A stretch of DNA of 64,000 bases from contig NZ_JACYXC010000001.1 in NCBI RefSeq assembly GCF_016031615.1, forward strand, positions 3,224,001 to 3,288,000, in the 5' to 3' direction. Under the pieces are notes generated by a model. That model ran no database searches, was not told the origin of the DNA, and saw only the letters and a list, made by a program, of their open reading frames with translations. The position numbers were made by a program, and so were the translations under genes. Every line of letters starts with the position of its first letter. Positions within the stretch are counted from its first letter, which is position 1. The DNA is from Streptomyces pactum (GTDB taxonomy: Bacteria > Actinomycetota > Actinomycetes > Streptomycetales > Streptomycetaceae). This document shows, piece by piece, positions 43,055 through 56,280 of this stretch.

Positions 43055-44610
43055 CCACGGAGGCCCAGTCCCATCCCATCGCGCCCCGCCGGACCTATCT
43101 GATCGGCCGTGCCCGGCCCAACGCCGTCATCGGCAAGAACCGGGAGTCCGGCGAGATCGCGCTGGTCATCGCCGGCGCCTTCATCGGCATGATGTGCGGC
43201 CTGCTGGTGCCGGTGCTGACGCTGCGCATCGTCACCCTGGTCGGCTTCCCGACCCTCGCCCTCGCCGCGGTGTACGTCCCGTACAAGGGCCGGACGTTCT
43301 ACAAGTGGTTCGAGATCAACCGCTCGTACAAGCGGCTCCAGCGGAAGGGCGCCACCTACCGGTCGGCCGCCGCCGAAGCCGGCACCCGGCTGGACGGACG
43401 GGAGGTGGAGATCGGCCCGCCGCCCGGCATCGGCCGGATCAACTGGCTCTCCGCCCCCTTCGGCCCGGACGAGATCGCGGTGCTGCTGCACGCCGACCGC
43501 CGCACCGTCACCGCCGCGATCGAGATCGAGGGCCCGGGCGTCGGACTCCGCGACTCCGAGGACCAGGAGGCGCTCGTCGAGCGCTTCGGGACGCTGCTCA
43601 AGCACGTGGCCAACGGCGACGGCTTCGTGACCCGGCTGCAGATGCTCGCCCGGACCCTGCCCGCCGACCCGGACGCGCACGCCAAGGACGTGGAGCGGCG
43701 CGGCGACCAGCAGGCGCCCGCCTGGCTGAAGGACTCCTACGACCAGCTGCTGTCCATGGTGTCCACCTCCTCCGAGCAGCACCGCGCCTACCTGGTCGCC
43801 TGCATGCACTACACCCGCGAGCTGGCCGCCGAGGCACAGGCCATCGCCCGCGCCGCCCGGCACACCGCCGGCGGCCGGAAGCTGGACAAGGACTCCGGCC
43901 TCGCCGTGGTGATGGCCCGCGAGCTGACCGACATCTGCGCCCGGCTCGCCGAGGCCGACATCCGGGTGCGACAGCCGCTGGGCCAGAGCCGGCTGGCGTC
44001 GCTCATCCACTCCATGTACGACCCGGACCACCCCATCGACCACATCCAGGCGATGAGCCGGCGCAACGCCTGGCCGGCCGAGCTGGACGCGATGGAGCCG
44101 ACCTACCTCCAGGCCAAGACCCGCGAGTCCACCACCCGCGAGCCCTGGTGCCATGCCACCGCCTGGGTGAAGGAGTGGCCGATGACCCCGGTGGGCGTCA
44201 ACTTCCTGGCGCCGCTGCTGGTCCACACCCCGGACGTGATCCGTACGGTCGCGGTCTGCATGGACCTGGAGCCCACCGAGGTGGCGATCGAACGCATGCT
44301 CACCGAGAAGACCAACGACGAGGCGGACGCCAGCCGGGCCGCCAAGATGAACCGCACCGTGGACCCCCGCGACATCGCCGCCCACGGCCGTCTGGACCAG
44401 CGCGGCGAGGACCTCGCCAGCGGCGCCGCGGGCGTCAACCTGGTCGGCTACATCACGGTCTCCTCCCGCTCCCCGGAGGCGCTCGCCCGGGACAAGCGCA
44501 CCATCCGCGCCTCGGCCGGCAAGAGCTACCTCAAGCTGGAGTGGTGCGACCGGGAACACCACCGGGCGTTCGTGAACACCCTGCCGTTCGCGACCGGCAT
44601 CCGCCGGTGA
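43051..44610 (+). CDS. SCO6880-type protein: VirB3/PrgI plus VirB4 N-terminal half
   Basis: 519 residues from TTG 43051, whose TTGA overlaps the previous stop. Two adjacent membrane helices (IALVIAGAFIGMMCGLLVPVLTLRIVTLVGFPTLALAAVYVPY) at about residues 32-72 resemble VirB3/PrgI. The soluble remainder (VTAAIEIEGPGVGLRDSEDQEALVERFGTLL; MTPVGVNFLAPLLVHTPDVIRTVAVCMDLEP; VGYITVSSRSPEALARDKRTIRASA) resembles the VirB4 N-terminal domain. It has no P-loop; the ATPase half is the next gene. A split VirB4 of this kind is known in actinobacterial conjugation-like clusters. Confidence 0.82.
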   Translation: MTTEAQSHPIAPRRTYLIGRARPNAVIGKNRESGEIALVIAGAFIGMMCGLLVPVLTLRIVTLVGFPTLALAAVYVPYKGRTFYKWFEINRSYKRLQRKGATYRSAAAEAGTRLDGREVEIGPPPGIGRINWLSAPFGPDEIAVLLHADRRTVTAAIEIEGPGVGLRDSEDQEALVERFGTLLKHVANGDGFVTRLQMLARTLPADPDAHAKDVERRGDQQAPAWLKDSYDQLLSMVSTSSEQHRAYLVACMHYTRELAAEAQAIARAARHTAGGRKLDKDSGLAVVMARELTDICARLAEADIRVRQPLGQSRLASLIHSMYDPDHPIDHIQAMSRRNAWPAELDAMEPTYLQAKTRESTTREPWCHATAWVKEWPMTPVGVNFLAPLLVHTPDVIRTVAVCMDLEPTEVAIERMLTEKTNDEADASRAAKMNRTVDPRDIAAHGRLDQRGEDLASGAAGVNLVGYITVSSRSPEALARDKRTIRASAGKSYLKLEWCDREHHRAFVNTLPFATGIRR

Positions 44611-44939
44611 CCCCGCCCCGGGACCGGCCGGCAGCCGCCCGGCACCGGCCACCCCACCGGCTCGGCCGTCACCGGTCACGCCACCGGCCGGACGGGCACC
44701 ACCGGCCCGGCCCCCCGGGACCGTGACGACCGGCCCCGGGACCCGGCAGGCCGCGACGCACCGCGCGGGCTGCCGGCCCCGCCGGTTCCGGCAGCCCGGT
44801 CGGAACCGACCGACCGGGCGAGCCCGGTGGACCCGGCGGCCCGGGACGAACCGGCCGGCCGGCCTTGACCGCCGGCCCCGGCGGCCCGGCCACCCGGACG
44901 CAGGACGAGCAGAACGAGCAGGATGAGAGGGGCTTGGCA
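44611..44939. other. GC-rich gap inside the T4SS-like operon
   Basis: Rich in CCGG-type repeats with no supported gene. It is unusual within an otherwise tightly packed operon. The last bases carry GAGAGGGG, the ribosome site for GTG 44940. Confidence 0.45.
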
Positions 44940-46391
44940 GTGGCCGATCCGATGGGCGCCGTCACCGACGCCTTCACCAGTTTTCTCTTCGGGAAGGTGG
45001 AGACGACCCGGCTGCCGGTCCGCACATCGACCGGACAGGCGCAGGCCGTCTACCTCCCCACCGCCGCGCCCGGCCTGGGCGACTCCGGCGTGATCATCGG
45101 GCGCGAGGTGTACTCCGGCAAGGGCTACATCTACGACCCCTTCCAGCTGTACGGCCAGCAGCTGCCGGCCCCGCACTGGCTGGTGCTCGGCGAGTCCGGC
45201 AACGGCAAGTCGGCGCTGGAGAAGACGTACGTCCTGCGCCAGCTGCGGTTCCGCGACCGCCAGGTGGTGGTGCTGGACGCCCAGGGCGAGGACGGGGTCG
45301 GCGAGTGGAACCTCATCGCCGAGGAGCTGGGGATCACCCCCATCCGGCTCGACCCGATGGCCGCGCTGGACGGCGGCATCCGGCTGAACCCGCTGGACCC
45401 GTCCATCACCACCACCGGACAGCTGGCCCTGCTGCGCACCATCATCGAGGTCGCCATGGGGCACGGGCTGGACGAGCGGGCCGGTTTCGCCCTGAAGGTG
45501 GCGCACGCCTTCGTCAACGAGACCATCACCGACCGGCAGCCGGTGCTCACCGACATCGTGGACCAGCTGCGCCACCCCGAGTCCCAGTCCGCCGCCTCCA
45601 TGAACGTGGACATAGACGACGTACGGGCCTGGGGCCTGGACGTCGCGCTGGTGCTGGACCGGCTGGTCGACGGTGACCTGCGCGGCATGTTCGACGGGCC
45701 GACGACCGTGGGCATCGACCTGGACGCGCCGCTCATCGTCTTCGACCTCTCCCACATCGACCGGAACTCCATCGCCATGCCGATCCTCATGGCGATCGTC
45801 GGCGTGTGGCTGGAGCACACCTGGATCCGGCCGGACCGCAAGAAGCGCATCTTCCTCGTCGAAGAGGCCTGGCACATCATCAACAGCCCGTTCGTCGCCC
45901 AGCTCTTCCAGCGGCTGCTGAAGTTCGGACGCCGCCTGGGCCTGTCCTTCGTCGCGGTGGTGCACCACCTGTCCGACGTGGTGGACGGCGCGGCGGCACG
46001 GGAGGCCGCGGCCATCCTCAAGATGGCGTCCACCCGTACGGTCTACGCCCAGAAGGCGGACGAGGCCCGGGCCACCGGGCGGGTCCTGGGCCTGCCCCGT
46101 TGGGCCGTCGAGATCATCCCCACCCTGACCCCGGGCATCGCGGTCTGGGACGTGAACGGAAACGTGCAGGTGGTCAAGCACCTCATCACCGAGGCCGAAC
46201 GCCCGCTGGTCTACACCGACCGGGCGATGACCGAGGACGCGATGGCCGCGGAACTCCGCCGGCGGGCGGAGACCGAGGCCGAGGAGCGCGCGGCCGCGGC
46301 GGTGGAGCAGCGGCTGGCGGAGGAGGCCGAGGAAGCGCCGTACGGCGGCCCCTCCTACGACGGATCGTCGTACGGCTCGACGGTGGCATGA
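44940..46391 (+). CDS. VirB4-like ATPase (C-terminal half)
   Basis: 483 residues from GTG 44940. Walker A GESGNGKS is at residues 84-91, preceded by the PHWLVLG strand, and Walker B RIFLVEEAWH at about 303-311. The arginine-rich PRWAVEIIPTLTPGIAVWDVNGNVQVVKHL end is typical of the VirB4/TraC ATPase domain. It should energise assembly or transport from the cytoplasmic face together with the SCO6880-type protein. The C-terminus is a Glu/Ala coiled stretch and a Tyr/Ser/Gly tail. The stop overlaps the next start (ATGA). Confidence 0.9.
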   Translation: MADPMGAVTDAFTSFLFGKVETTRLPVRTSTGQAQAVYLPTAAPGLGDSGVIIGREVYSGKGYIYDPFQLYGQQLPAPHWLVLGESGNGKSALEKTYVLRQLRFRDRQVVVLDAQGEDGVGEWNLIAEELGITPIRLDPMAALDGGIRLNPLDPSITTTGQLALLRTIIEVAMGHGLDERAGFALKVAHAFVNETITDRQPVLTDIVDQLRHPESQSAASMNVDIDDVRAWGLDVALVLDRLVDGDLRGMFDGPTTVGIDLDAPLIVFDLSHIDRNSIAMPILMAIVGVWLEHTWIRPDRKKRIFLVEEAWHIINSPFVAQLFQRLLKFGRRLGLSFVAVVHHLSDVVDGAAAREAAAILKMASTRTVYAQKADEARATGRVLGLPRWAVEIIPTLTPGIAVWDVNGNVQVVKHLITEAERPLVYTDRAMTEDAMAAELRRRAETEAEERAAAAVEQRLAEEAEEAPYGGPSYDGSSYGSTVA

Positions 46392-48356
46392 TCATGGCGC
46401 GGCATCCGGAGCGTGGCGGCAGCAGAGGCGGGACCGGCCGGGGGGCCGGCGGCGCGGGGCGCGGCGGTGACGACGGCGCCGGACCGCCGGAGGGTGGCGT
46501 CCCGGACGGTCTGCTCGTCGGTGTCATCGGCTTTCTGCTCGGTCTGACGCTGCTGGTGTGGACGGCCACCGGGCTCGCCGGGCTGTTCTCGCACGGGGCG
46601 TGGCCGGACGGGGTGAGCTTCATCCGCACCCCGCGGGCGCTGCGGCACCTGATCACCGATCCGCACGACCTGGCGACGGCCTGGCCGGACACCCCACCGG
46701 AGGAGCTCTCCGGCTACGGACTGTTCTGGGGCATCTTCATCAGCCAGCTGATGGTGCTCTTCGTGGTGCTGGTGTTCGCCATCGGCACCATCGCCCGGTA
46801 CCGGATCGTCCGCGCCCAGCGCCGTGCGGAGGCCTCCGCACGTCCCGCCCGCGACCCCGGCGCCGACACCACCGGGACCTCCCCGGCGGCCGGCCGGGAG
46901 GCCGTGCCCCCGGCCGGTGACGCCCACCCCGCGCCGTGGGAGCAGGCCCCGGACGACGGTCCCGCCGGCACCGTGCCCCACCCGCGGCCCGCGGCGGGAC
47001 ACGGCGGCGCGCCGGCGGCAGCCGACCCGTACCGGACCCACGGCACCGGCCCGGTCACCGCCGGACCGACCGCCTTCGGCCCGGCCGGTGGTACGCCGCC
47101 GCTCCCCCGGCACCCCGGTCGGCGGCGCGCCTGCCGCGGGGTACCCGGCGCCGGGCGCGGCCCCCGGCCCCCACCTCCGCCCCGGCCCCCCGCGGTTCCC
47201 TGGGCCGCGCCCGTCTTCCCCACCGAAGCCGCTGCGTCCGCACCCCGCCCGGCCCGGTCCGGACGGGCCCGCCGTCCCCGGCCCGACGGCGCGACGGCCC
47301 CCCGCCGCGTTCCCCGGCCAGGCCACGGGCTCCGGCGCGCCGCTCCTCGGGGCCCCGCACGGCGGTGAGACGCCCGGGTGGACCGGCGGTCACCTCCCCG
47401 GTCCCCGCACCACGTCCTTCCCGTCCCCCGAACCGTCGCTGCCGCGCATCGTCTACGGCGCCCAGCGCGGTGACGCGGCGTTCCGCACCGTGACCGACGC
47501 GGAGGGCCCGATCCTGGTGGTCACCAGCGACCCGGAGCTGTGGGCCGCCACCAAGGACGGCCGGGCCAAGCTCGGACCGGTGCACGTCTACGATCCGACG
47601 CACCGGCTGGACACCCCGGCCCGGCTGCGGTGGAACCCCGCGGCGGGCTGCGAGGAGCGCGATGTGGCCGCCGCCCGGGCCACCGCGCTGCTCGCCCCGG
47701 TACGCCCCACGAACCCGCTGCAACGGCCCACCGCGGACGCCGCCGAGACCCTGCTGCGCTGCTGGCTGCACGCGGCGGCGGTCGACGGCCGGCCGTTCCG
47801 CCAGGTGCACCGCTGGGCGCAGGGCAACTCCGCCCATGAGCCGGTACGCATCCTCCGGACCCATCCGAAGGCGGCCGGCGGCGCCGCGGGCGAGCTGGAG
47901 GCGACCCTCACCGCCCACCCCGAACGGCGGGACCAGGCCCAGGAGCTGACCTCCCGGACGCTGGGCGCCCTGTCGTCCATCCACATCAGGGACGCCTGCA
48001 ACCCGGGCCGGGCCGACGCGCTCGCGCTGGAGTCGTTCTTCGGCGAGGGCGGCACGCTGTACCTGGTGGGCGAGTCCATCGAGGACCCCCGGAACCAGCC
48101 GGGTGCGATGCCACTGCTGACGGCTCTCCTGGCCGGCGTGGTGGAGCGTGGCCGGCGCCTGGCCGAGCGGTCGTCCTCCGGCCGGCTCGACCCGCCCGTC
48201 ACCCTGGTGCTCGACGACATCGCCGCGGTGGCCCCCATCCCGGCACTTCCCGACCTCATCGCCCAGGGGGCGGCGCAGGGCCTGCTGACGCTGGCCCTGA
48301 TGCGCTCCCAGGAACAGGCCCGCAGCCGCTGGCCGAACCGCGCCCTGGTCCGCTGA
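46388..48356 (+). pseudogene. VirD4/TraG-like protein without Walker A, single frameshift
   Basis: ATG 46388 overlaps the VirB4 stop. The N-terminal part has two membrane helices (LLVGVIGFLLGLTLLVWTATGLAGLF, LFWGIFISQLMVLFVVLVFAIGTIARY) and a Pro-rich linker. The rest of the linker and a TraD/VirD4-like domain continue in another frame. Removing one C from the C5 run at 47104-47108 joins them (about 655 residues). The ATPase-like domain has the PILVVTSDPELW and DPTHRLD..RLRWNP strands and Walker B (VTLVLDDIAAV). Where GxxGxGKT should stand it reads RIVYGAQRGDAAF, so ATP binding is doubtful. Likely role: substrate receptor of the T4SS-like complex, if intact. Confidence 0.78.
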
Positions 48357-48391
48357 CCCGCGGGCCGGAGGACTGCCGATCGCCTTCCCTC

Positions 48392-48418
48392 TGTACGGGC
48401 CGGGCCCCGGCCCGTACA
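48392..48418 (+). terminator. First hairpin after the T4SS-like operon
   Basis: The 13-base arms (48392-48404, 48406-48418; left arm TGTACGGGCCGGG) form a perfect palindrome around one base, 36 bases after the stop. Confidence 0.65.
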
Positions 48419-48445
48419 TCCGTCTCCCAGGCCATCACGGCCTCC

Positions 48446-48470
48446 GCGGGCCCGGCTCTGCCGGGCCCGC
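48446..48470 (+). terminator. Second hairpin after the T4SS-like operon
   Basis: The 11-base arms GCGGGCCCGGC (48446-48456) and complement (48460-48470) enclose a TCT loop. Probably part of a tandem terminator between the operon and the oncoming rrn transcript. Confidence 0.65.
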
Positions 48471-48748
48471 CCCCCCTCTCCCGTTACGTGCAGCCGTCCC
48501 CGAGGGCCCAGGACCCATGACGCCTTGGAGATCGGCGGAGCGTACTCGTTGACCGTCGGGATTCTCCACCACCCGGAAGCCGGCCCCCACATCCGATTCC
48601 CCGATGCATCGCGCAGCCACCCCTCAAGGACTCACGGCATCCACCGCCGCCATGTCCGGCGTTCAGCAGCCGGCCGACGAGTACCTGACCGACGCACGGA
48701 GTCCGCCCCGCGAACCCCCGGGGGCTTCCGGAAAGGCCCCGGAAATAC
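48471..48748. other. Region between terminators, no gene seen
   Basis: Moderate GC. A short minus-strand stretch (48500-48592) reads protein-like (WRIPTVNEYAPPISKASW) but has no continuation that I trust. Confidence 0.35.
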
Positions 48749-48787
48749 AAAAAGGCTCCGGTCGGGACCGAAGTCCCGACCGGAGCC
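48749..48787 (-). terminator. Rho-independent terminator of the rrn operon
   Basis: On the minus strand the 15-base stem (48773-48787 with 48754-48768) is closed by a C(TTCG)G tetraloop and followed by five Ts (48753-48749). It is the strongest classical terminator in the window, seven bases past the 5S 3' end. Confidence 0.92.
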
Positions 48788-48795
48788 AGAAAAAT

Positions 48796-48915
48796 TGTTC
48801 GGCGGCGTCCTACTCTCCCACAGGGTCCCCCCTGCAGTACCATCGGCGCTGAAAGGCTTAGCTTCCGGGTTCGGAATGTAACCGGGCGTTCCCCTAACGC
48901 AATAACCACCGAAAC
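48796..48915 (-). rRNA. rrf: 5S ribosomal RNA
   Basis: On the minus strand the sequence begins GTTTCGGTGGTTATTGCG and ends near GACGCCGCCGAACA. It has the conserved CCGAACCCGGAAGCTAAG core and about 120 bases, as expected for an actinobacterial 5S. It follows the 23S gene after about 70 bases. Confidence 0.95.
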
Positions 48916-48986
48916 ACTATGAAGTTAACCAACCGGACACAACACGGTCGTTACTTCAGAACCAACACAGTGGACGCGAGCAACTG

Positions 48987-53924
<4,938 letters not shown>

Positions 53925-54508
53925 ATGCTTCCCCGTACTCGGGGCATCACTCGCGTTGAGCGGAACCGTCAGGAGGAATAGTCCCGACGGTTCACAGCGT
54001 CCTCGCTGTGTGTTTCTTCAAAGGAACCTCGACTCCCGGCCATTCACCGGCCCGGAGACGGGGTATCAACATATCTGGCGTTGACTTTTGGCACGCTGTT
54101 GAGTTCTCAAGGAACGGACGCTTCCTTCGTACTCACCCTCTCGGGCTTTCCTCCGGGCGCTTCCCTTCGGTGTTTCCAACCTTACCAGATCCGTTTTCCG
54201 TTCCGTTCCCGGTTCGGATTTCTTTTCCGGTCCCCGTTGGAGGGGGTTTGTTTCGCGCCTTCCGGCGTGATCACTACTTTAGCGGATTTCCCCGCCGGCT
54301 CCTAATCGAGCCTTTCGGTCCGAATTCCGGCATGCCGAAATTGATCCCGATCGGGGGCCGTGCAGTAGTGGTGTGCCGCCGGTGCGGCGCGAGGGTGTCG
54401 TCCGCGCGGTCCGTGCGGACCCCGTGACAACTCGGAGAACAGTACATGACGTCCCGCACGGCTTCAAACCCGTGGCGGCGCACTTTTTCGGGTCGTATGG
54501 TGGGCGGC
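53925..54508 (-). promoter_or_regulatory. rrn leader and promoter region
   Basis: Lower-GC DNA upstream of 16S. On the minus strand CCTTGAGAACTCAACAGCGTGCC (complement at 54090-54112) is the usual Streptomyces rrn leader processing/antitermination box. Promoters must lie between about 54120 and 54400; a TAAAGT -10-like box is near 54280. Individual start points cannot be fixed by eye. The region also holds the divergent promoter of the trpS leader at its right end. Confidence 0.65.
54496..54501 (+). promoter_or_regulatory. -10-like box of the trpS leader transcript
   Basis: TATGGT lies seven bases before the ATG of the Trp leader peptide, so the leader peptide itself appears to be leaderless. 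Confidence 0.5.
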
Positions 54509-54550
54509 ATGACCAAGCATGCGCACTCCCTCCTGTGGTGGGCCGCCTGA
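54509..54550 (+). CDS. trpS leader peptide with tandem Trp codons
   Basis: A 13-residue frame, MTKHAHSLLWWAA, ends at TGA 54550. The two adjacent TGG codons (54536-54541) are the expected ribosome-stalling codons of a tryptophan attenuator. Its 3' end overlaps segment 1 of the attenuator, and the synthetase gene lies about 120 bases downstream. Confidence 0.85.
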   Translation: MTKHAHSLLWWAA

Positions 54551-54605
54551 CGGCGGCCGACCGACGCGCATGCACTGATGGACACGGCCGCCGCTCCGGC
54601 GGCCG
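54541..54605 (+). promoter_or_regulatory. Tryptophan transcription attenuator
   Basis: Four short segments can pair in alternatives: 1 GGCCGCC (54541-54547), 2 GGCGGCC (54552-54558), 3 GGCCGCC (54586-54592), 4 GGCGGCC (54598-54604). 1:2 and 3:4 form hairpins; 2:3 is the competing antiterminator. The 3:4 stem extends to CGGCCGCCG with a CTC loop. A ribosome stalled on the Trp codons would cover segment 1 and free 2 to pair with 3. There is no T-run after 3:4, as in many Streptomyces terminators. Confidence 0.8.
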
Positions 54606-54669
54606 TTCGCGTATCCCGTGCGGGCCCGCCGTGGCGGCGGCCCCGAGACGAATGGACCGGGATACCGCG

Positions 54670-55881
54670 ATGACGACCCCCATGACCCACCGGCCGGACC
54701 GCACCCACGGCCCGCTGCACCGGATCTTCAGCGGCCTCAAGCCGACCGGACACCTGACCCTGGGGAACTACCTGGGCGCGGTCCGCCGCTGGGTGGCGGA
54801 GGACCAGCACCGCGCCGACGCACTGTTCTGCGTGGTGGACCTGCACGCCCTGACCGTGGAGCACGACCCGGCGCGGGTGCGCCGGCTCACCCGGCAGGCC
54901 GCGACGCTGCTGCTGGCCGCGGGGCTGGACCCGCGGTTGTGCACGGTGTTCGTACAGAGCCATGTGCACGAGCACACCCGGCTGTCGTACCTGATGGAGT
55001 GCACCGCGAGCGACGGCGAGATGCGGCGCATGATCCAGTACAAGGAGAAGGCGGCGCGCGAGGCGGGCCGGGGCGGCAGCGTCCGGCTCTCCCTGCTCAC
55101 CTATCCGGCGCTGATGGCCGCCGACATCCTGGCGTACGGAGCGGACGAGGTGCCGGTCGGCGACGACCAGGCCCAGCACGTGGAGCTGACCCGGGACCTG
55201 GCGCTGCGGTTCAACCAGCGGTACGGGCAGGTCTTCACGGTCCCCCGTGCCACCGTGCCGCGGGTCGCCTCGCGGGTGATGGACCTGCGCGACCCCACCT
55301 CGAAGATGGGGAAGTCGCACGCCGAGACCAGCGGCATCATCTATCTCCTGGACGAGCCGGACACCGTACGGCGGAAGGTGATGCGGGCGACCACCGACAG
55401 CGGTGCCGCGGGCGACGTGGTCCACGACCGGGAGAACCGGCCGGGGGTCGCGAACCTGCTCGACATCCTCGCCGCCTGCACCGGTGGCGCCCCCGGGGAC
55501 CTGGCCGCCGGCTACAGCTCGTACGGGGCGCTGAAGAAGGACACCGCGGAGGCCGTGGTGGAGATGCTGCGGCCGCTGCGGGAGCGCCATGCCGAGCTGT
55601 CCGCCGACCCGGCCCAGGTGGACGCGGTGCTGCGCGCCGGCGCGGAGCGCGCGGCCGCCCTGGCCCGGCCCCGGGTGGACGCCGCCTACGCGGCGGTGGG
55701 ACTGATGCCACCGGTCGCGGCGGAGGCGGTGATCCCGGCCGGGGCGGCCCCGGTTCCTTCGGGGTCCTCGGAGCCCTCAGGGTTCTCGGAATCCTCAGGG
55801 TTCTCGGGGTCCTCAGGGTTCTCGGGGTTCTCGGGGTCCTCGGGGACCTCGGTGACGGTGGACCCGGTGGCGGGTGGCTGA
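54670..55881 (+). CDS. trpS: Tryptophanyl-tRNA synthetase, attenuator-controlled
   Basis: 403 residues from ATG 54670; ATG 54652 is also possible. The class I signatures are TGHLTLGN (HIGH type, residues 26-33) and KMGKS (212-216), with GDDQAQHVELTRDLA between. It charges tRNA-Trp. The end carries a Ser/Gly/Phe repeat tail (units such as SGFSGS, residues ~365-392) outside the family fold. The Trp leader and attenuator upstream fit the inducible second TrpRS of Streptomyces (trpRS1 type), known to be controlled by attenuation and linked to indolmycin resistance. The resistance state cannot be read here with certainty. Confidence 0.93.
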   Translation: MTTPMTHRPDRTHGPLHRIFSGLKPTGHLTLGNYLGAVRRWVAEDQHRADALFCVVDLHALTVEHDPARVRRLTRQAATLLLAAGLDPRLCTVFVQSHVHEHTRLSYLMECTASDGEMRRMIQYKEKAAREAGRGGSVRLSLLTYPALMAADILAYGADEVPVGDDQAQHVELTRDLALRFNQRYGQVFTVPRATVPRVASRVMDLRDPTSKMGKSHAETSGIIYLLDEPDTVRRKVMRATTDSGAAGDVVHDRENRPGVANLLDILAACTGGAPGDLAAGYSSYGALKKDTAEAVVEMLRPLRERHAELSADPAQVDAVLRAGAERAAALARPRVDAAYAAVGLMPPVAAEAVIPAGAAPVPSGSSEPSGFSESSGFSGSSGFSGFSGSSGTSVTVDPVAGG

Positions 55882-56280
55882 GTTCCCCGGCTGATGAGTC
55901 CCCCGGCTGATGGATTGCCCCGGCTGATGGGTTCGGGGGTGGTCGGGGCCGCCCGGGGGTGGCTGGGTTGTTGGGCGGCTCGACCCGGGGGCGGGGAGGC
56001 CGCGGTGGTGGGCCCCCTGGGACGGGGGCCGGGTGGATGCGGGGGCGGACTGGGTGCCGGGTGCCAGGGGCCGGGCGGGGTCCGAGTGGGTGCGGGGCGG
56101 CCGGGGGGCCGGGACCTTGCCCGGGACCGGCCCGGCCCGCCCGGTCGTCGGGGTCGGTCCGGGCCGGCGGGCGGTGCGGGGCCGCCCCCGGTCGGGCGGG
56201 TGCAGGGGGCCGGGCGGGCGTGGGTGGTCACGGCGGGGAGGTGGGGGGCCGGCCGGCAGGAGGGGAGGAGGGGCCGGCGG
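55882..56280. other. Intergenic with CGGCTGATG and GGGG-rich repeats
   Basis: Between the convergent trpS and proC genes. CCCCGGCTGATG-like units occur three times at 55885-55930; the rest is G-rich on the plus strand. No gene is seen. Confidence 0.5.

Noticed and set aside
37926..48356. Integrative conjugative element
   Set aside because: No integrase, relaxase, replication initiator or flanking direct repeats next to a tRNA are visible, and the flanks are ordinary chromosomal genes.
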